64,000 nt of DNA from Meiothermus hypogaeus. GTDB taxonomy: Bacteria; Deinococcota; Deinococci; Deinococcales; Thermaceae. The position numbers and the translations under genes are program-made. This document shows, piece by piece, positions 20,301 through 28,998 of this stretch (positions are counted from its first letter, which is position 1; each line of letters starts with the position of its first letter). The stretch covers positions 92,246 through 156,245 of the forward strand of contig NZ_QWKY01000001.1 in assembly GCF_003574035.1 (NCBI RefSeq), read 5' to 3'. The notes beneath the pieces were generated by a model. The model saw nothing but the letters and a program-made list of their open reading frames with translations. It made no database searches and was not told the origin of the DNA.

Positions 20301-23300
20301 TTGGCCGTATCGTTGGCGGCAGCGTTTAGCGTGACCGGCGTGCCCCTGGGGGTGGAGGCCTGGTCGTCCACTGCCATCGGCGGAGCTGGGCGCGGGCGAA
20401 TCGTGACGGCGATATTGGCAGGGTTGGAGGTCTGGCCCAGGTTGTCCCGGATGGTGTAGGGCACCACCGCTGTACCTTCAAAGCCCGGCACCGGGTCGAA
20501 GCGCACCGTGCCGTCAGGCTGCAGCGTGAAGGTGCCCTTGCCGGGGATGGTGCGGGTGGTCTCTTGCCCGGGGGTACTGGGGTCAAGGTCAATTGAGCCA
20601 GGCACCAGGGTGGTGCCGGGGCTGGCAGTGTCGTTCAACAGGGCCGGTACCACCACCGGCTGGTTGAAGTCGCCTGCTTTGGCGTCGTCGCGCGCTACGG
20701 GTGCGGGCGGCGGGGTGACATTTACGGTCAGGGTGCTGGGCGCCGAGGTCTGCCCCAGATTGTCCTGAATGGTATAGGGAATCTGCACCGTTCCAGCAAA
20801 GCCGGGGTCGGGGGTAAAGGTGACCTGGCCGGTGGTGGGGTTCAGATCGAAACGGCCCTGGCCCGGTACGGTACGGGTGGTCTGCTGGCCTGGCGTGCTG
20901 GGGTCAAGGTCAATCGAGCCGGGTACCAGCGTAGTGCCGGGGCCGGCGGTGTCGTTGGCGGGTGGGTTTAGGGTAACTGGCGTCCCGAAGGGAGTGGTGG
21001 CTGTGTCTGGGGTGGCTACCGGAACGGCGGGAGGCCCCACTGTCACGCGAATGCTGGCCGGGTTGGAAACCGCGCCGGTGTTATCGGTAATGGTGTACTG
21101 CACAGGGGTGGTGATACCGCTAAAGGTGGGAGCCGGGGTGAAACTGACCGTGCCATCGGGCTGGATGGTGTAGGTGCCCTCGCCCGGTACCGTGAGGGTC
21201 TTGCCATCCGGCGAGCGGGTGCTGCCAGCAGGCTGCCCGGAGGCCGGGAAGACCACCGAACCAGGCACCAGGCTGCGCCCCGAGGCTACCAGGTCGTTGG
21301 TTTTGGGATCGAGGGTGACCGGGGTGTTGAAGGGGGTGGTGGCTGTGTCGTCCAGCGCCGCCGGGCTGCTTACATCAATGCTAATGGTAGCCGGATTGGA
21401 GGTCTGGCCGGTGCTGTCCTGGAAAGTATAGGTGACCGGAGTTGCCGGCCCGACGAAGGTGAGCAGAGGGGTAAAGGTTACGGTGCCATCGGGGTTGATG
21501 GTGTAGGTGCCTTCGCCCGGTACAGTAAGGGTCTTGCCATCCGGCGAGCGGGTGCTGCCAGCAGGCTGCCCGGATGCCGGGAAGACCACTGAAGCCGGCA
21601 CGATGCTGGCGCCCCGGTTGGGTGTGGTGTCGTTGATTTTGGGATCTATAGTGACCGGGGTGTTGGGTAAGGTGCTCGAGTCGTCGTTGACGGCTACCGG
21701 CGGTTGCGGCGGCTGAACTGTGACTGAAAGGTTGGCCTGATTCGAAAGATTGCCGGTGTTGTCGCGCAGGGTATAGGGGATGGTGGCCGTACCGCTGAAG
21801 GTGGGCTCCGGGGTAAAGGTCACGTTGCCGCTACTGTCCACCGTAAAGGTGCCCTGGCCGGGTATGGCTCGAGTTTTCTGATCGCCCGGTGTGCTGGGGT
21901 CAAGATCCAGGGTGCTGGGGTCAACAAACCCATCGGGGTCGGTGTCGTTGCCCACCGCACTGAAGGTAACGGGCGTGTTGAAGGGGGTGGTAGCGCTGTC
22001 GTTCGCAGCCACCGGCGGGTTGTTGAAGCCAAAGTTGCGGTTGTTGCTGACCGTACCGGGGGCGATAGTTACCCCGGTAATCTGCGCACTGGCGGGGGCT
22101 ACGGGTTGGAGGGTGCCCAGGGCCGGATTACCTGCCCCAGTCGGTACACGAAGGGTGTAGGTGCCCGGCGGGACCGCATTGAAGCTGTAGTTCCCGCTGG
22201 CATCGGTGGTGGTGGAGGCCACCACGTTGCCGCTGCCGTCTACCAGTTCAACGGTGATACCGGCCCCCAGGCGACTATCGGCGGGGGTGCCGTCGAAGCT
22301 CTTGTTGCCATTCAGGTCGTTGTAGAGCGTGCCGGAGATGCTGCCCAGGTTGGTCACCAGGCTGACCGGGGTAGCGCTGGGGGTGTCCCCGTTCGGCGTA
22401 CCAGGGAGGGCACCGGGGCTGGCGGGGTGGGTGGTGTTGCTGCTGGTATCCGCGGCGGTAGCGCCTGGCGGTGGGGTGGGGGTGCCGCCCGGGAAGCTAT
22501 GACCGGGGTTGGGGCCCGATGGGGTGCTCGAGCCGTACACCGAGTTGTTCTGCGGCGTGCTGGGTACCGAGGCCGCGTCGGGGTACTGTACCTGCACGGT
22601 AAAGCTCAGGGTACAGTTTTGACCGCCCTGGAAGGTATCGCTGCCGGTCAAAAGCCGGGTATCGGTGGTGCCGTTGAAGGCCGGGTTGATGGTGCAGGGC
22701 GCAGCCCCTGTGGTCTTGGTCGGCCCGGAAACAACGGTAATGGTAGGTGCATTGTCGGCATAGGTCTGGGCTAGGTTCTCGGTCAGTTGCACGTTGGGCA
22801 GCGGCAGCGTACCGGTATTCCCGGCTACCACCGTGTAGGGCACGGTAAAGGTGCGGGCATCCACCTGGGTGGGCGGGCCTGCCGACTTAAGCACATCCAG
22901 CCCGGTGCGGCTGAAACCGAAGTTCTGGTTGTTGCTGGCTGCGCCGGGGCTCACCGTCACGCTCAGGGCTCCACTGGCCGGTGCGCTGGGGGTAGCTCCG
23001 CCCAGATCGGGATCGCTGGCAACCACCCGCACGGTATAGCTGCCGGGGGTCACGCTGGTGAAGGTATAGTTGCCGCTGCTGTCGGACTGCGTGGTGGCAA
23101 CCACGTTACCGCTGTTGTCTACCAGCTCCACCGACACGTTGGGCAGGCGCGGGTCGGTGCCAGAATCGAAACTCCCGTTGTTGTTCTGGTCAAGGTAGAG
23201 CGTACCCGAGATGCTGCCGGGGTTGGGGAAGGTCACCGGGGTATTGCCGGGGGTGTCGCCGCCCGGGCTGCTTGGCAAGCCAGACGGGCTGGCGGGGTGG

Positions 23301-26300
23301 GTGGTGTTGCTGCTGGTATCGGTGGCCAGGGAACCCGGAGGAGGCGTGGGCACCCCACCGGGGAAGGTGTGGCCGGTGTTGGGACCGCTGCCGGGCAGGC
23401 TCGTGGCGTAGACCTGGTTGTTCTGGGGGGCGCTGGGAATAGCCGCGGTGCTCGGGTAAACCAGCCGCACCCGGAAGCTGATGGTGCAGCTCTGGCCGGG
23501 GGCGAGGTCGTCGGTTCCGGCCAGCAGGCCAAAGACCGTAGTGCCGTTGAAGCCAGGGTTGGCGGTGCAGGTAGCCCCCGAAGAGGGCGTCACGGTAAGG
23601 GCCGGGGTACCCACCAGGCTGATGGCAGGGCTGCCCGCGCTAAAGGTGCGACTCAGGTTTTCCGAAACCTGAACGTTGGGCGCCGCCACATTTCCGGTAT
23701 TGCCCACCACCACTGCGTAGGGCACCTCGTAGGTGGTGGGGTCAATCTGCACCGGCGTACCCGCCGACTTAATCACGTCGACTGCCACTTTCTGGAAGCC
23801 AAAGTTCTGGGTGGAGGGCGTGCCCGCAGTCACTGTGACAGGCGCCGAACCGGTTGCGGGCGCGCTAGGCGCGAGTCCAGGGGGCACCTGCGGGTCGCTC
23901 GAGACTACCCGCACACTGTAGCTGCCAGGGCTGACACTGGCAAAGGTATAGTTGCCATCGGCATCGGTCTGGGTGGTGGCAATTATGTTGCCACCGCTGT
24001 CCAGCAGTTGCACCTCGATGTTGGCTGGCAGGCGAGGGTCAGAGGTGGGGTCAAAGCTGCCGTTGTTGTTCAGGTCGTTGTAAAGCGTACCCTGGATGCT
24101 GCCGGGGTTGGGGGTCAGCGAGACCGGCGTAGCGCTGGGGCTGTCGCCGCCTGGGGTACTGGGCAAGCCTGCCGGGGTGGCCGGGTTCGTGGTGTTGGTA
24201 CTGGCGTCGGTGGCAATGGCCCCAGTGGGTGGGGTGGGCACCCCGCCAGGGAAGGTATAGCCCGGGTTGGGCCCGGTAGTGCGGCTCGAGCCGTAGGCGG
24301 TATTGTTCTGCGGCACGCTGGGCACCGCACCTGCGCTGGCGTAGGCCACCCGTACCGAGAAGCTAATTGTGCAGCTCTGGCCCGCATTCAGGGTGTTGGA
24401 GCCGCTCAGCAAGCGGGTATCGCTGGTACCGTTGAAGGCGTTGTTGAGGGTGCAGGTAGCACCCCCACCTGCCGTGGCGCTTAGGGAGCCAGCCACAATG
24501 GCGATGGACGAGCTACCGGGGAAGGTCTGGCTCAGGTTTTCCGTAACCTGCACGTTGGGCAGGGCCAACTGGCCGGTGTTGCCCACCACGATGGTGTAGG
24601 GCACCACGTAGGTGGTGGCATTGATCTGCTGGGCCGCGCCCGCCGACTTGATCACGTCCAGGGCCGAACGGCGGAAGCCGAAGTTCCGGCCCGTTACTGC
24701 GCTGCCCGAAGGCACCGTGACCGAGAGGTTATTGGGGGTGGTAAGGCTCGAGCCCGGCGGCAGGTCGGGGTCGGTGGTGCTGACCCGCACCGTATAGGTG
24801 CCGGGGGCAATGCCCGTAAAGGTATAGTTGCCGGCGGCATCGGTGCTCTGGGTAGCGATCACCGTGCTTCCGCTCAGGAGCTCGACCAGCACATTGGCCA
24901 GGCGGGGCTCGCCGCTATCGAGGCTGCTGTTGCCATTGTTGTCGTTGTAGACCGTGCCAGAGATGCTGGGTGGGGGTGGCAAGACCTGGGCGGTGGTCGT
25001 CGAGCTGTTGTTGCCACCGGTTGGATCAATAACCCCCACCGGCGGGGCAATGCTGGCGGTGTTGGGCAGCGAACCCGCATTGGCAGCCGTGCCGGTCACG
25101 GTAAAGGTCAGGTAGCTTCCCGAGGTGGGGCTCGAGGCCGCGGTGTTCACAGGCAGCGCCCCGGTGGTCACGCTGATGTTGTTACCTGATCCGGAGGAAG
25201 CCCCGCAGAGCGCCGAACCGCTGGCCGTGCACGTCCAGGTCACGCCCGTCAGGGTGGCGGGCACGTTGTCGCTGAAGTTTGCGCTGGCCACAGATGTGGG
25301 GCCACGGTTCCAGACCTTGATGGAGTACGTGACGCTATCGCCTTGATTCACGCTGGCCGGCCCGGTTTTCTCTATGGCCAGGTCGGCCTCATCCTGAATG
25401 GTTAGGGTGGTGCTACCCACTGCCGTGGTGCACTTGGCGCTCTGGCCGTTGATGTTGGTGACCAGATCGGTTCCGGCCGGTGCACCTGGATTGCTAACCG
25501 CCGTGATGGCATAGGTTAGAGGTTCTCCCCCCTCCACCAGGCTATCGCCGGTGATGGTAATGGGAATGCGAATGGCCCCGATCTGCGAACCGGTGCTGGC
25601 GTTGGGGTCATACTCCCCTGCCGGAATGCTCAGACTGATGTCACCGTTGGCATTGGCGCTGGCGCTACCCCGGTTGGGGGTGCCGATGCTGAAATCGGCG
25701 GTACTGGCCGCCCCGCTGCGGGTGAGGGTGATGGTGGCGGGGGCCGTGACCGTACCGTTGACAATCACTTCCAGGAAAACCGTTCCCGCCGATTCCCCTA
25801 CGCTGGTAAGGGTGGCGCCCGAGGCATTGACGAAGCGGTTCACATCGGCCAGGGGGCGCAGGGTAATGCGAATGTTGTCCAGGAAGTTGCCTTCGTTGGC
25901 CCGGCCACTGCCGATGACGCCCGCCGTACCCCCGGCCCCAATCCGGGCTTCAAAGCCGTACTGGTAGATCCCGCTGGGGCCGGTGTTGGTCAACACACCC
26001 GAGCGGTTATCCCAGGTATCAATGGAGGTCGCGGTGAAATCGGCCCCTGCGCTGATCAGCGTGACGCCGTCAGCACCATAGATCGCTGCTCTGGCCGTCT
26101 CGATTCCGGCATCGAAGCGTGCCCGGTGGCTAAAGGTATAGGGGACCGACTCGCCCGCCACCAAGCATACGTTCTGGTAAAGCCGCCGTGGGTTCTCAGC
26201 ATTGAGCTCGGCCCACTGCTGTCCATCGGCAGCGCTACCGCGCTGGGGGGTGCGAAAATACTCGACCGGGCGATAAGGCAGGGTGAAGGTGGGACAGTTG

Positions 26301-26566
26301 AAGCCCGTGCTGTTGTAAAGGTCATCGGTGGTGCGCCAGCCCCGTACCTTGTTGGCCTCGTTGGTGCCCGTGTAGCTGCTGTCCGGTAGATAGCGCTGAA
26401 GGGTTCCCCCAGATGTGGTGCAGACACCCGCTGTAGAAATGTTCGGAATCTCAAAACTGGGGTTGACAATAATGCGGCTGGGAATTTGTGCTTGGGCGAC
26501 TCCAGCTAGGGAAAAAATAGCCCCAACTGCCAATATGCTCAGACCTCGCAGCGTCTTGCCAATCAT
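17387..26566 (-). CDS. Giant secreted fibril/adhesin with 11 CshA-type repeats
   Basis: The 3059-aa product has a signal peptide (cut near VAQAQ). A non-repeated head (~28-390) is followed by a DUF11 module (~395-520). Four SdrD-B-like modules ([IQ]SGT-x-YND-x-N-x-N-x-x-[FL]D) each carry a DUF11-like partner (~533-1510). Eleven tandem CshA-type repeats of ~100-110 aa follow (~1515-2700; hallmark TPFNTPVTLNP, DLDPSTPGQQT, GTVTIPYTI-D). Next come another DUF11, a fifth SdrD-B-like module and a tail ending DPDLLWEEVR. SdrD-B modules usually bind calcium and CshA repeats form fibrils in streptococci, so an extended adhesive surface fibre is the natural inference. No LPXTG or sortase signal is present. 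The start has GAGGAGGGG, which lies inside the upstream leader ORF. Confidence 0.88.
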   Translation of the reverse strand: MIGKTLRGLSILAVGAIFSLAGVAQAQIPSRIIVNPSFEIPNISTAGVCTTSGGTLQRYLPDSSYTGTNEANKVRGWRTTDDLYNSTGFNCPTFTLPYRPVEYFRTPQRGSAADGQQWAELNAENPRRLYQNVCLVAGESVPYTFSHRARFDAGIETARAAIYGADGVTLISAGADFTATSIDTWDNRSGVLTNTGPSGIYQYGFEARIGAGGTAGVIGSGRANEGNFLDNIRITLRPLADVNRFVNASGATLTSVGESAGTVFLEVIVNGTVTAPATITLTRSGAASTADFSIGTPNRGSASANANGDISLSIPAGEYDPNASTGSQIGAIRIPITITGDSLVEGGEPLTYAITAVSNPGAPAGTDLVTNINGQSAKCTTAVGSTTLTIQDEADLAIEKTGPASVNQGDSVTYSIKVWNRGPTSVASANFSDNVPATLTGVTWTCTASGSALCGASSGSGNNISVTTGALPVNTAASSPTSGSYLTFTVTGTAANAGSLPNTASIAPPVGVIDPTGGNNSSTTTAQVLPPPPSISGTVYNDNNGNSSLDSGEPRLANVLVELLSGSTVIATQSTDAAGNYTFTGIAPGTYTVRVSTTDPDLPPGSSLTTPNNLSVTVPSGSAVTGRNFGFRRSALDVIKSAGAAQQINATTYVVPYTIVVGNTGQLALPNVQVTENLSQTFPGSSSIAIVAGSLSATAGGGATCTLNNAFNGTSDTRLLSGSNTLNAGQSCTISFSVRVAYASAGAVPSVPQNNTAYGSSRTTGPNPGYTFPGGVPTPPTGAIATDASTNTTNPATPAGLPSTPGGDSPSATPVSLTPNPGSIQGTLYNDLNNNGSFDPTSDPRLPANIEVQLLDSGGNIIATTQTDADGNYTFASVSPGSYSVRVVSSDPQVPPGLAPSAPATGSAPVTVTAGTPSTQNFGFQKVAVDVIKSAGTPVQIDPTTYEVPYAVVVGNTGNVAAPNVQVSENLSRTFSAGSPAISLVGTPALTVTPSSGATCTANPGFNGTTVFGLLAGTDDLAPGQSCTISFRVRLVYPSTAAIPSAPQNNQVYATSLPGSGPNTGHTFPGGVPTPPPGSLATDTSSNTTHPASPSGLPSSPGGDTPGNTPVTFPNPGSISGTLYLDQNNNGSFDSGTDPRLPNVSVELVDNSGNVVATTQSDSSGNYTFTSVTPGSYTVRVVASDPDLGGATPSAPASGALSVTVSPGAASNNQNFGFSRTGLDVLKSAGPPTQVDARTFTVPYTVVAGNTGTLPLPNVQLTENLAQTYADNAPTITVVSGPTKTTGAAPCTINPAFNGTTDTRLLTGSDTFQGGQNCTLSFTVQVQYPDAASVPSTPQNNSVYGSSTPSGPNPGHSFPGGTPTPPPGATAADTSSNTTHPASPGALPGTPNGDTPSATPVSLVTNLGSISGTLYNDLNGNKSFDGTPADSRLGAGITVELVDGSGNVVASTTTDASGNYSFNAVPPGTYTLRVPTGAGNPALGTLQPVAPASAQITGVTIAPGTVSNNRNFGFNNPPVAANDSATTPFNTPVTFSAVGNDTDPDGFVDPSTLDLDPSTPGDQKTRAIPGQGTFTVDSSGNVTFTPEPTFSGTATIPYTLRDNTGNLSNQANLSVTVQPPQPPVAVNDDSSTLPNTPVTIDPKINDTTPNRGASIVPASVVFPASGQPAGSTRSPDGKTLTVPGEGTYTINPDGTVTFTPLLTFVGPATPVTYTFQDSTGQTSNPATISIDVSSPAALDDTATTPFNTPVTLDPKTNDLVASGRSLVPGSVVFPASGQPAGSTRSPDGKTLTVPGEGTYTIQPDGTVSFTPAPTFSGITTPVQYTITDNTGAVSNPASIRVTVGPPAVPVATPDTATTPFGTPVTLNPPANDTAGPGTTLVPGSIDLDPSTPGQQTTRTVPGQGRFDLNPTTGQVTFTPDPGFAGTVQIPYTIQDNLGQTSAPSTLTVNVTPPPAPVARDDAKAGDFNQPVVVPALLNDTASPGTTLVPGSIDLDPSTPGQETTRTIPGKGTFTLQPDGTVRFDPVPGFEGTAVVPYTIRDNLGQTSNPANIAVTIRPRPAPPMAVDDQASTPRGTPVTLNAAANDTANLPNVIDPGSIDLDPSTPGQQTSLNVPGRGTFEARPDGTVIFTPEPGFVGVVTIPYTINDQDNDPNTAPQTSNRANLTVTVSELPAAVDDRAQTPVNTPVNVPVAANDVTNPGQTIVPSTIDLDPDTPGQQTTRTVPGQGTFALQPDGSVRFTPEPGFVGTATTPYTVQDSAGVRTNPANLIITVTPPPPTAADDQARTPFRTPVTLYPSTNDTPGAGGQLVPSTVDLDPSTPGQQTERVVPGKGRFVLLPATNLSNESVQFIPEEGFTGTVSIPYTIRDNFGQTSSPASLTVTVDPPTAPIANNDLASTKRDTPVTLTPAANDTPGLGTVLDPRTIDLDPSTPGQQTRFEVPGQGVFELQPDGNVLFTPAPGFTGTVQAPYTIQDQSGQTSNSARLVVTVNPLPAASNDSANTPFNTPVTLNPLNNDTPSDGATLDPSTLDLDPLTPGVQESFTVSGKGTFSRNPDGSVTFTPAPGFTGTVTIPYTVQDTSGSTTNTANIAITVRAPAVPVARDDSATTPYNTPVTLNPIANDTPGAGATLDPSTLDLDPATPGVQNQVIVPGKGTFVRNPDGSVTFTPVEGFTGTVEVPYTIRDNAGQESNPATIRVEVRGPNLVLEKTAVQGVARIGGSLEYILKATNQGSGASMRQVTLSDLLPVGLEYRPGSSSLNGAAFPDPQITNEGGRQRLVWVVGELAPGQSASLRFATTVTAAAPTSGQLVNAAEASALVGSSLNPVRVNSNVATATVRIEAGVFSDKGTILGRVYFDKNNDNNYTAGVDEPLQGVRVYLSDGRYAVTDEQGRYSLTEVLSGLNTLRVDRLTVPYVPKAVPDDRGLRGTRQVRVEGGGLYTEDFLFENPSSQTAVTRSTRLTVNGQRLEKTLTQVSSNTYTVTLTLTLNKAVNNVRISDPLPAGGSRGAITAPNLQPSVQGSEIRLGNVQPGTYTLTYTLSGNIPIDRLITDPDLLWEEVR

Positions 26567-26686
26567 CTACCCCTCCTCACAGCGCCCGGGCTGTCCAGCC
26601 AATACACTGGGCTGTAGGCTTTCATCGCGACTCGATGAGAAGGTGTTAATTTGCTCTAGGTTCTTAACGTGAGTGTTGATCACCAC
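26567..26686 (-). CDS. 39-codon leader ORF coupled to the giant adhesin gene
   Basis: A GTG at 26684-26686 is preceded by a strong AGGAGGT (spacing 4 nt to this GTG and 7 to the next in-frame GTG). The frame runs 39 codons and stops with TAG at 26567-26569, directly abutting the adhesin ATG. Its last three codons (GAG GAG GGG) are themselves the Shine-Dalgarno of the adhesin gene. The encoded peptide is hydrophilic (begins VINTHVKNLEQINTF) with no signal peptide and no known domain. The arrangement suggests a translational switch: ribosomes finishing the leader would reinitiate at the adhesin. Evidence for translation is the ribosome-site quality only. Confidence 0.5.
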   Translation of the reverse strand: MVINTHVKNLEQINTFSSSRDESLQPSVLAGQPGRCEEG

Positions 26687-26718
26687 GATACCTCCTGGGA
26701 TTAGGGCTTCCACCAAAC

Positions 26719-26756
26719 AAAAAAACACAGGCGCTCCTCGACTTTCTTGAGAGCGC
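26719..26756 (-). terminator. Terminator-like hairpin inside the adhesin 5' leader
   Basis: On the minus strand GCGCTC and GAGCGC (14-nt loop) are followed by CTGTG and seven T residues. It lies between the promoter and the leader ORF, so it could act as an attenuator. The stem is only 6 bp and the T run is offset by 5 nt, so the call is tentative. Confidence 0.4.
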
Positions 26757-26799
26757 ATTGCGAACTGGCCACCCCGTTCAGTGACGCAAATGCAGCTTA

Positions 26800-26828
26800 A
26801 TTAATCGTTATTAATCAAGCCTTGTCAA
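26800..26828 (-). promoter_or_regulatory. Promoter of the giant surface operon
   Basis: A perfect -35 box TTGACA (26823-26828) is separated by 17 bp from ATTAAT (26800-26805). The predicted RNA has a leader of about 105 nt before the 39-codon ORF. Confidence 0.6.
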
Positions 26829-26852
26829 ACTTACCATAGGGCATTGGCGGCC

Positions 26853-26896
26853 AGTTGTGACAAGTAAACATCGACTTACACAGCATTTACACAACT
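26853..26896 (-). promoter_or_regulatory. Dyad operator upstream of the giant surface operon
   Basis: The outer arms AGTTGTG and CACAACT enclose 30 bp. Within it, TGTGTAAAT and TGTGTAAGT repeat 11 bp apart, one helical turn, on the minus strand. The site starts about 25 bp upstream of the -35 box, a position suited to an activator. No regulator can be named. Confidence 0.4.
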
Positions 26897-27046
26897 TATG
26901 GTGACCTAAACGTCCTCCATTGGTTTTCTGCTCGAGCATTAACTGAAAAATTTCGCCTGGAACAAATTTTTCTATAGTCATGCCGGACGCCACGAACGAA
27001 GGCTACGCGACTGTGTTGCTCAAGCTCGCTTTGACCCAAATCACCC

Positions 27047-28855
27047 CTAGAAATACTTGGAAAAACGCTCGAGCACCGGCCCCAGGCCATTTTCGTCGCT
27101 GCGTACCACCACCCCGCCCGTTCCCTCAGCCACCAGACGCAAAGCCTCCCAGTCGGCTTCACCGATGCCGACGCTAAAAACGTGCACGGTGTTCTGAGGG
27201 GTAAAGGCCAGACCCGAGGCTACGATATTTCGCAGTTGAGCACTCTCGGGGAACTCGAGCCGAACCTCCCGCTCCTGGCGGTCGGTCAGCTTGAGCAGGC
27301 CGGAAATGCCCACAGAACCGGTATTGGCGATGCCATCGGAAAGCAGCACCACCCCCCGGATGGCCTCCCTCGAGACCCCTTCGTAGCTATCGGCCAGTTC
27401 CAAGCCCCGCTTGATGGCTTCGTACATAGCAGTGTTGCCCCTGGCCGTGAGGGAATCTATGGCCTCCACAATGGCAAACCGGGTCTTGTTCAGCGGACCA
27501 ATAGGAACCCGCACCTGCACGCTGCTGGCAAAGGTAACCAGCCCCACATGGGTGCCGGGCGCCGCTCGATCCAGAAAACGTTTGGCGCCTTCTTTGGCCT
27601 GTTGAATGCGCTCACCCGACATCGAGCCTGACGTATCCAGCACCAGGACGGCCACGCCGGGCTTCTTAACGTCCTCCCAGCTGTTCTGAATAGCCCTGGC
27701 CACCTCGGGATTCAGCCTTCCGAGCAGCTTTTTAGGCTCGTTGGGGTTGATACCGAGGGCGGCGCCCAGCGCATCGGCAAAAGGCAGGTTCGAACCCGGG
27801 CGGAACCCCCAGGCCACAAACTGCTTCTGCACCGGCTCACTCAGGAGATATTCCTTGACCACCTGGGCCGCAGCCCGCTGTTGTGGCGTGACCCATTCGG
27901 CGTTTGGAACAGCAAAAGGATTGTCGTGCCAGACCGTACCCTCTTTGGGGTAGAGCGCCACTACTTCGTAGCCAGCTTCGGTGATGGGCCGCTGTACCAC
28001 CTGGCCGCCCGGCACACTCTCGGCGTTTACCCGCCCCTGATAAAGCCAGGGCAGGTTGTACTCCTCCAGTGGGGCAAAATGTACAAAGCGTGGCCCCTGG
28101 AAGATCTTGGTCTGGAGCTTGAGGGTTTCGGGATAATAATGGTCTACCGTGGCCTGGAAGCGCCGCACATAGTTTTGTGTCTTGGCCGAGCGCACGTCTT
28201 CCAGGGTGAGGCTCGACCCCGACTTTCCGGCGGCTGCCTGGTACAAAAGTTGCAAGGTTGAACGGGCCGTGGAGCTTACCGCCGGGTCGGTAAAGGCTAC
28301 CCTGGGCTTGCGTCCCCACTCGGCTTTTGCCGCAGGGCAGGTGGCCCAGCCTTGTGAGCTTTCCTTGAGAGCGATGATGTCCGACCAGCCGATGGGTTTG
28401 GCCGGCCAGCCCAGGCACTCCGCCATCTCGCGAAAGGTAAAGATCACTACCGGCGTGCGCACAATGGCGGTCATCTCGGCGAAGTTGAAGACCTCGCGGC
28501 CCGCATCCAGGTTCACCTGGGCCAGCCAATCCGAAGTGGAGGGCGAGACCACCGTGGGTGCGCCAGCGGTGCGCTCCGGGAAGGCCACCCCCTGGTTGAG
28601 TTTGCGCACCAGGTGGGTGTACATCTCACCAGAGTTGACCGTGACGCTTTTGGCCTGCACGGTGTAGCGGCGAGAACCAATCAACACGGTTTTACCCTGC
28701 TTGTTGAATTCCTCCAGGGCTGGCTTGAGCACATTCTGCTTCTCGCCCGAAGTCCAGATCAGGACTTCTACAGTCTGGGTGGGGTAAAAGAGGAAGAAAA
28801 AAGCCAACGCGCCGATAAACCCCACCGCTACCAGGACCTGCACCAGGTTTCGCAC
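27047..28855 (-). CDS. Membrane-anchored solute-binding-protein/VWA fusion protein
   Basis: The product (602 aa) begins with one transmembrane segment (VQVLVAVGFIGALAFFFLFY). A domain resembling periplasmic solute-binding proteins follows (EVLIWTSGEKQNVLKPALEE, PTVVSPSTSDWLAQ, NPFAVPNAEWV). The C-terminal von Willebrand A domain (~400-602) has an intact MIDAS (DTSGSMSG), with further metal-site residues at GNTAMYEA and LLSDGIAN. VWA domains bind partners through a divalent metal, so a role in envelope protein assembly or sensing is plausible. The GTG at 28855 is chosen because a TACACT -10 box lies 7 nt upstream, as for a leaderless mRNA; the upstream in-frame extension looks non-coding. It diverges from the SBBP gene. 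Confidence 0.75.
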   Translation of the reverse strand: MRNLVQVLVAVGFIGALAFFFLFYPTQTVEVLIWTSGEKQNVLKPALEEFNKQGKTVLIGSRRYTVQAKSVTVNSGEMYTHLVRKLNQGVAFPERTAGAPTVVSPSTSDWLAQVNLDAGREVFNFAEMTAIVRTPVVIFTFREMAECLGWPAKPIGWSDIIALKESSQGWATCPAAKAEWGRKPRVAFTDPAVSSTARSTLQLLYQAAAGKSGSSLTLEDVRSAKTQNYVRRFQATVDHYYPETLKLQTKIFQGPRFVHFAPLEEYNLPWLYQGRVNAESVPGGQVVQRPITEAGYEVVALYPKEGTVWHDNPFAVPNAEWVTPQQRAAAQVVKEYLLSEPVQKQFVAWGFRPGSNLPFADALGAALGINPNEPKKLLGRLNPEVARAIQNSWEDVKKPGVAVLVLDTSGSMSGERIQQAKEGAKRFLDRAAPGTHVGLVTFASSVQVRVPIGPLNKTRFAIVEAIDSLTARGNTAMYEAIKRGLELADSYEGVSREAIRGVVLLSDGIANTGSVGISGLLKLTDRQEREVRLEFPESAQLRNIVASGLAFTPQNTVHVFSVGIGEADWEALRLVAEGTGGVVVRSDENGLGPVLERFSKYF

Positions 28856-28998
28856 GTCTACCAGTGTAGGGCAAGTCCGGGGTGTGGTGAGGGTTACGCG
28901 CTGCCTCGAGCCCGTTCGGACCGGGGTCTGTCCCGACAGGGCCGCGCGGGTGGAGGTGCCCTGATGGGGCTGGTGCGCTAGACGGGGGTTGAGATACC

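Noticed and set aside
22787..24484. 565-codon open frame antisense to the giant fibril gene
   Set aside because: It follows the repeat periodicity of the real gene on the other strand and has a biased, low-complexity composition.
26687..26758. ATG start for the leader ORF before the adhesin
   Set aside because: No ribosome site precedes this ATG and it runs through the terminator-like hairpin; the GTG at 26686 has AGGAGGT.
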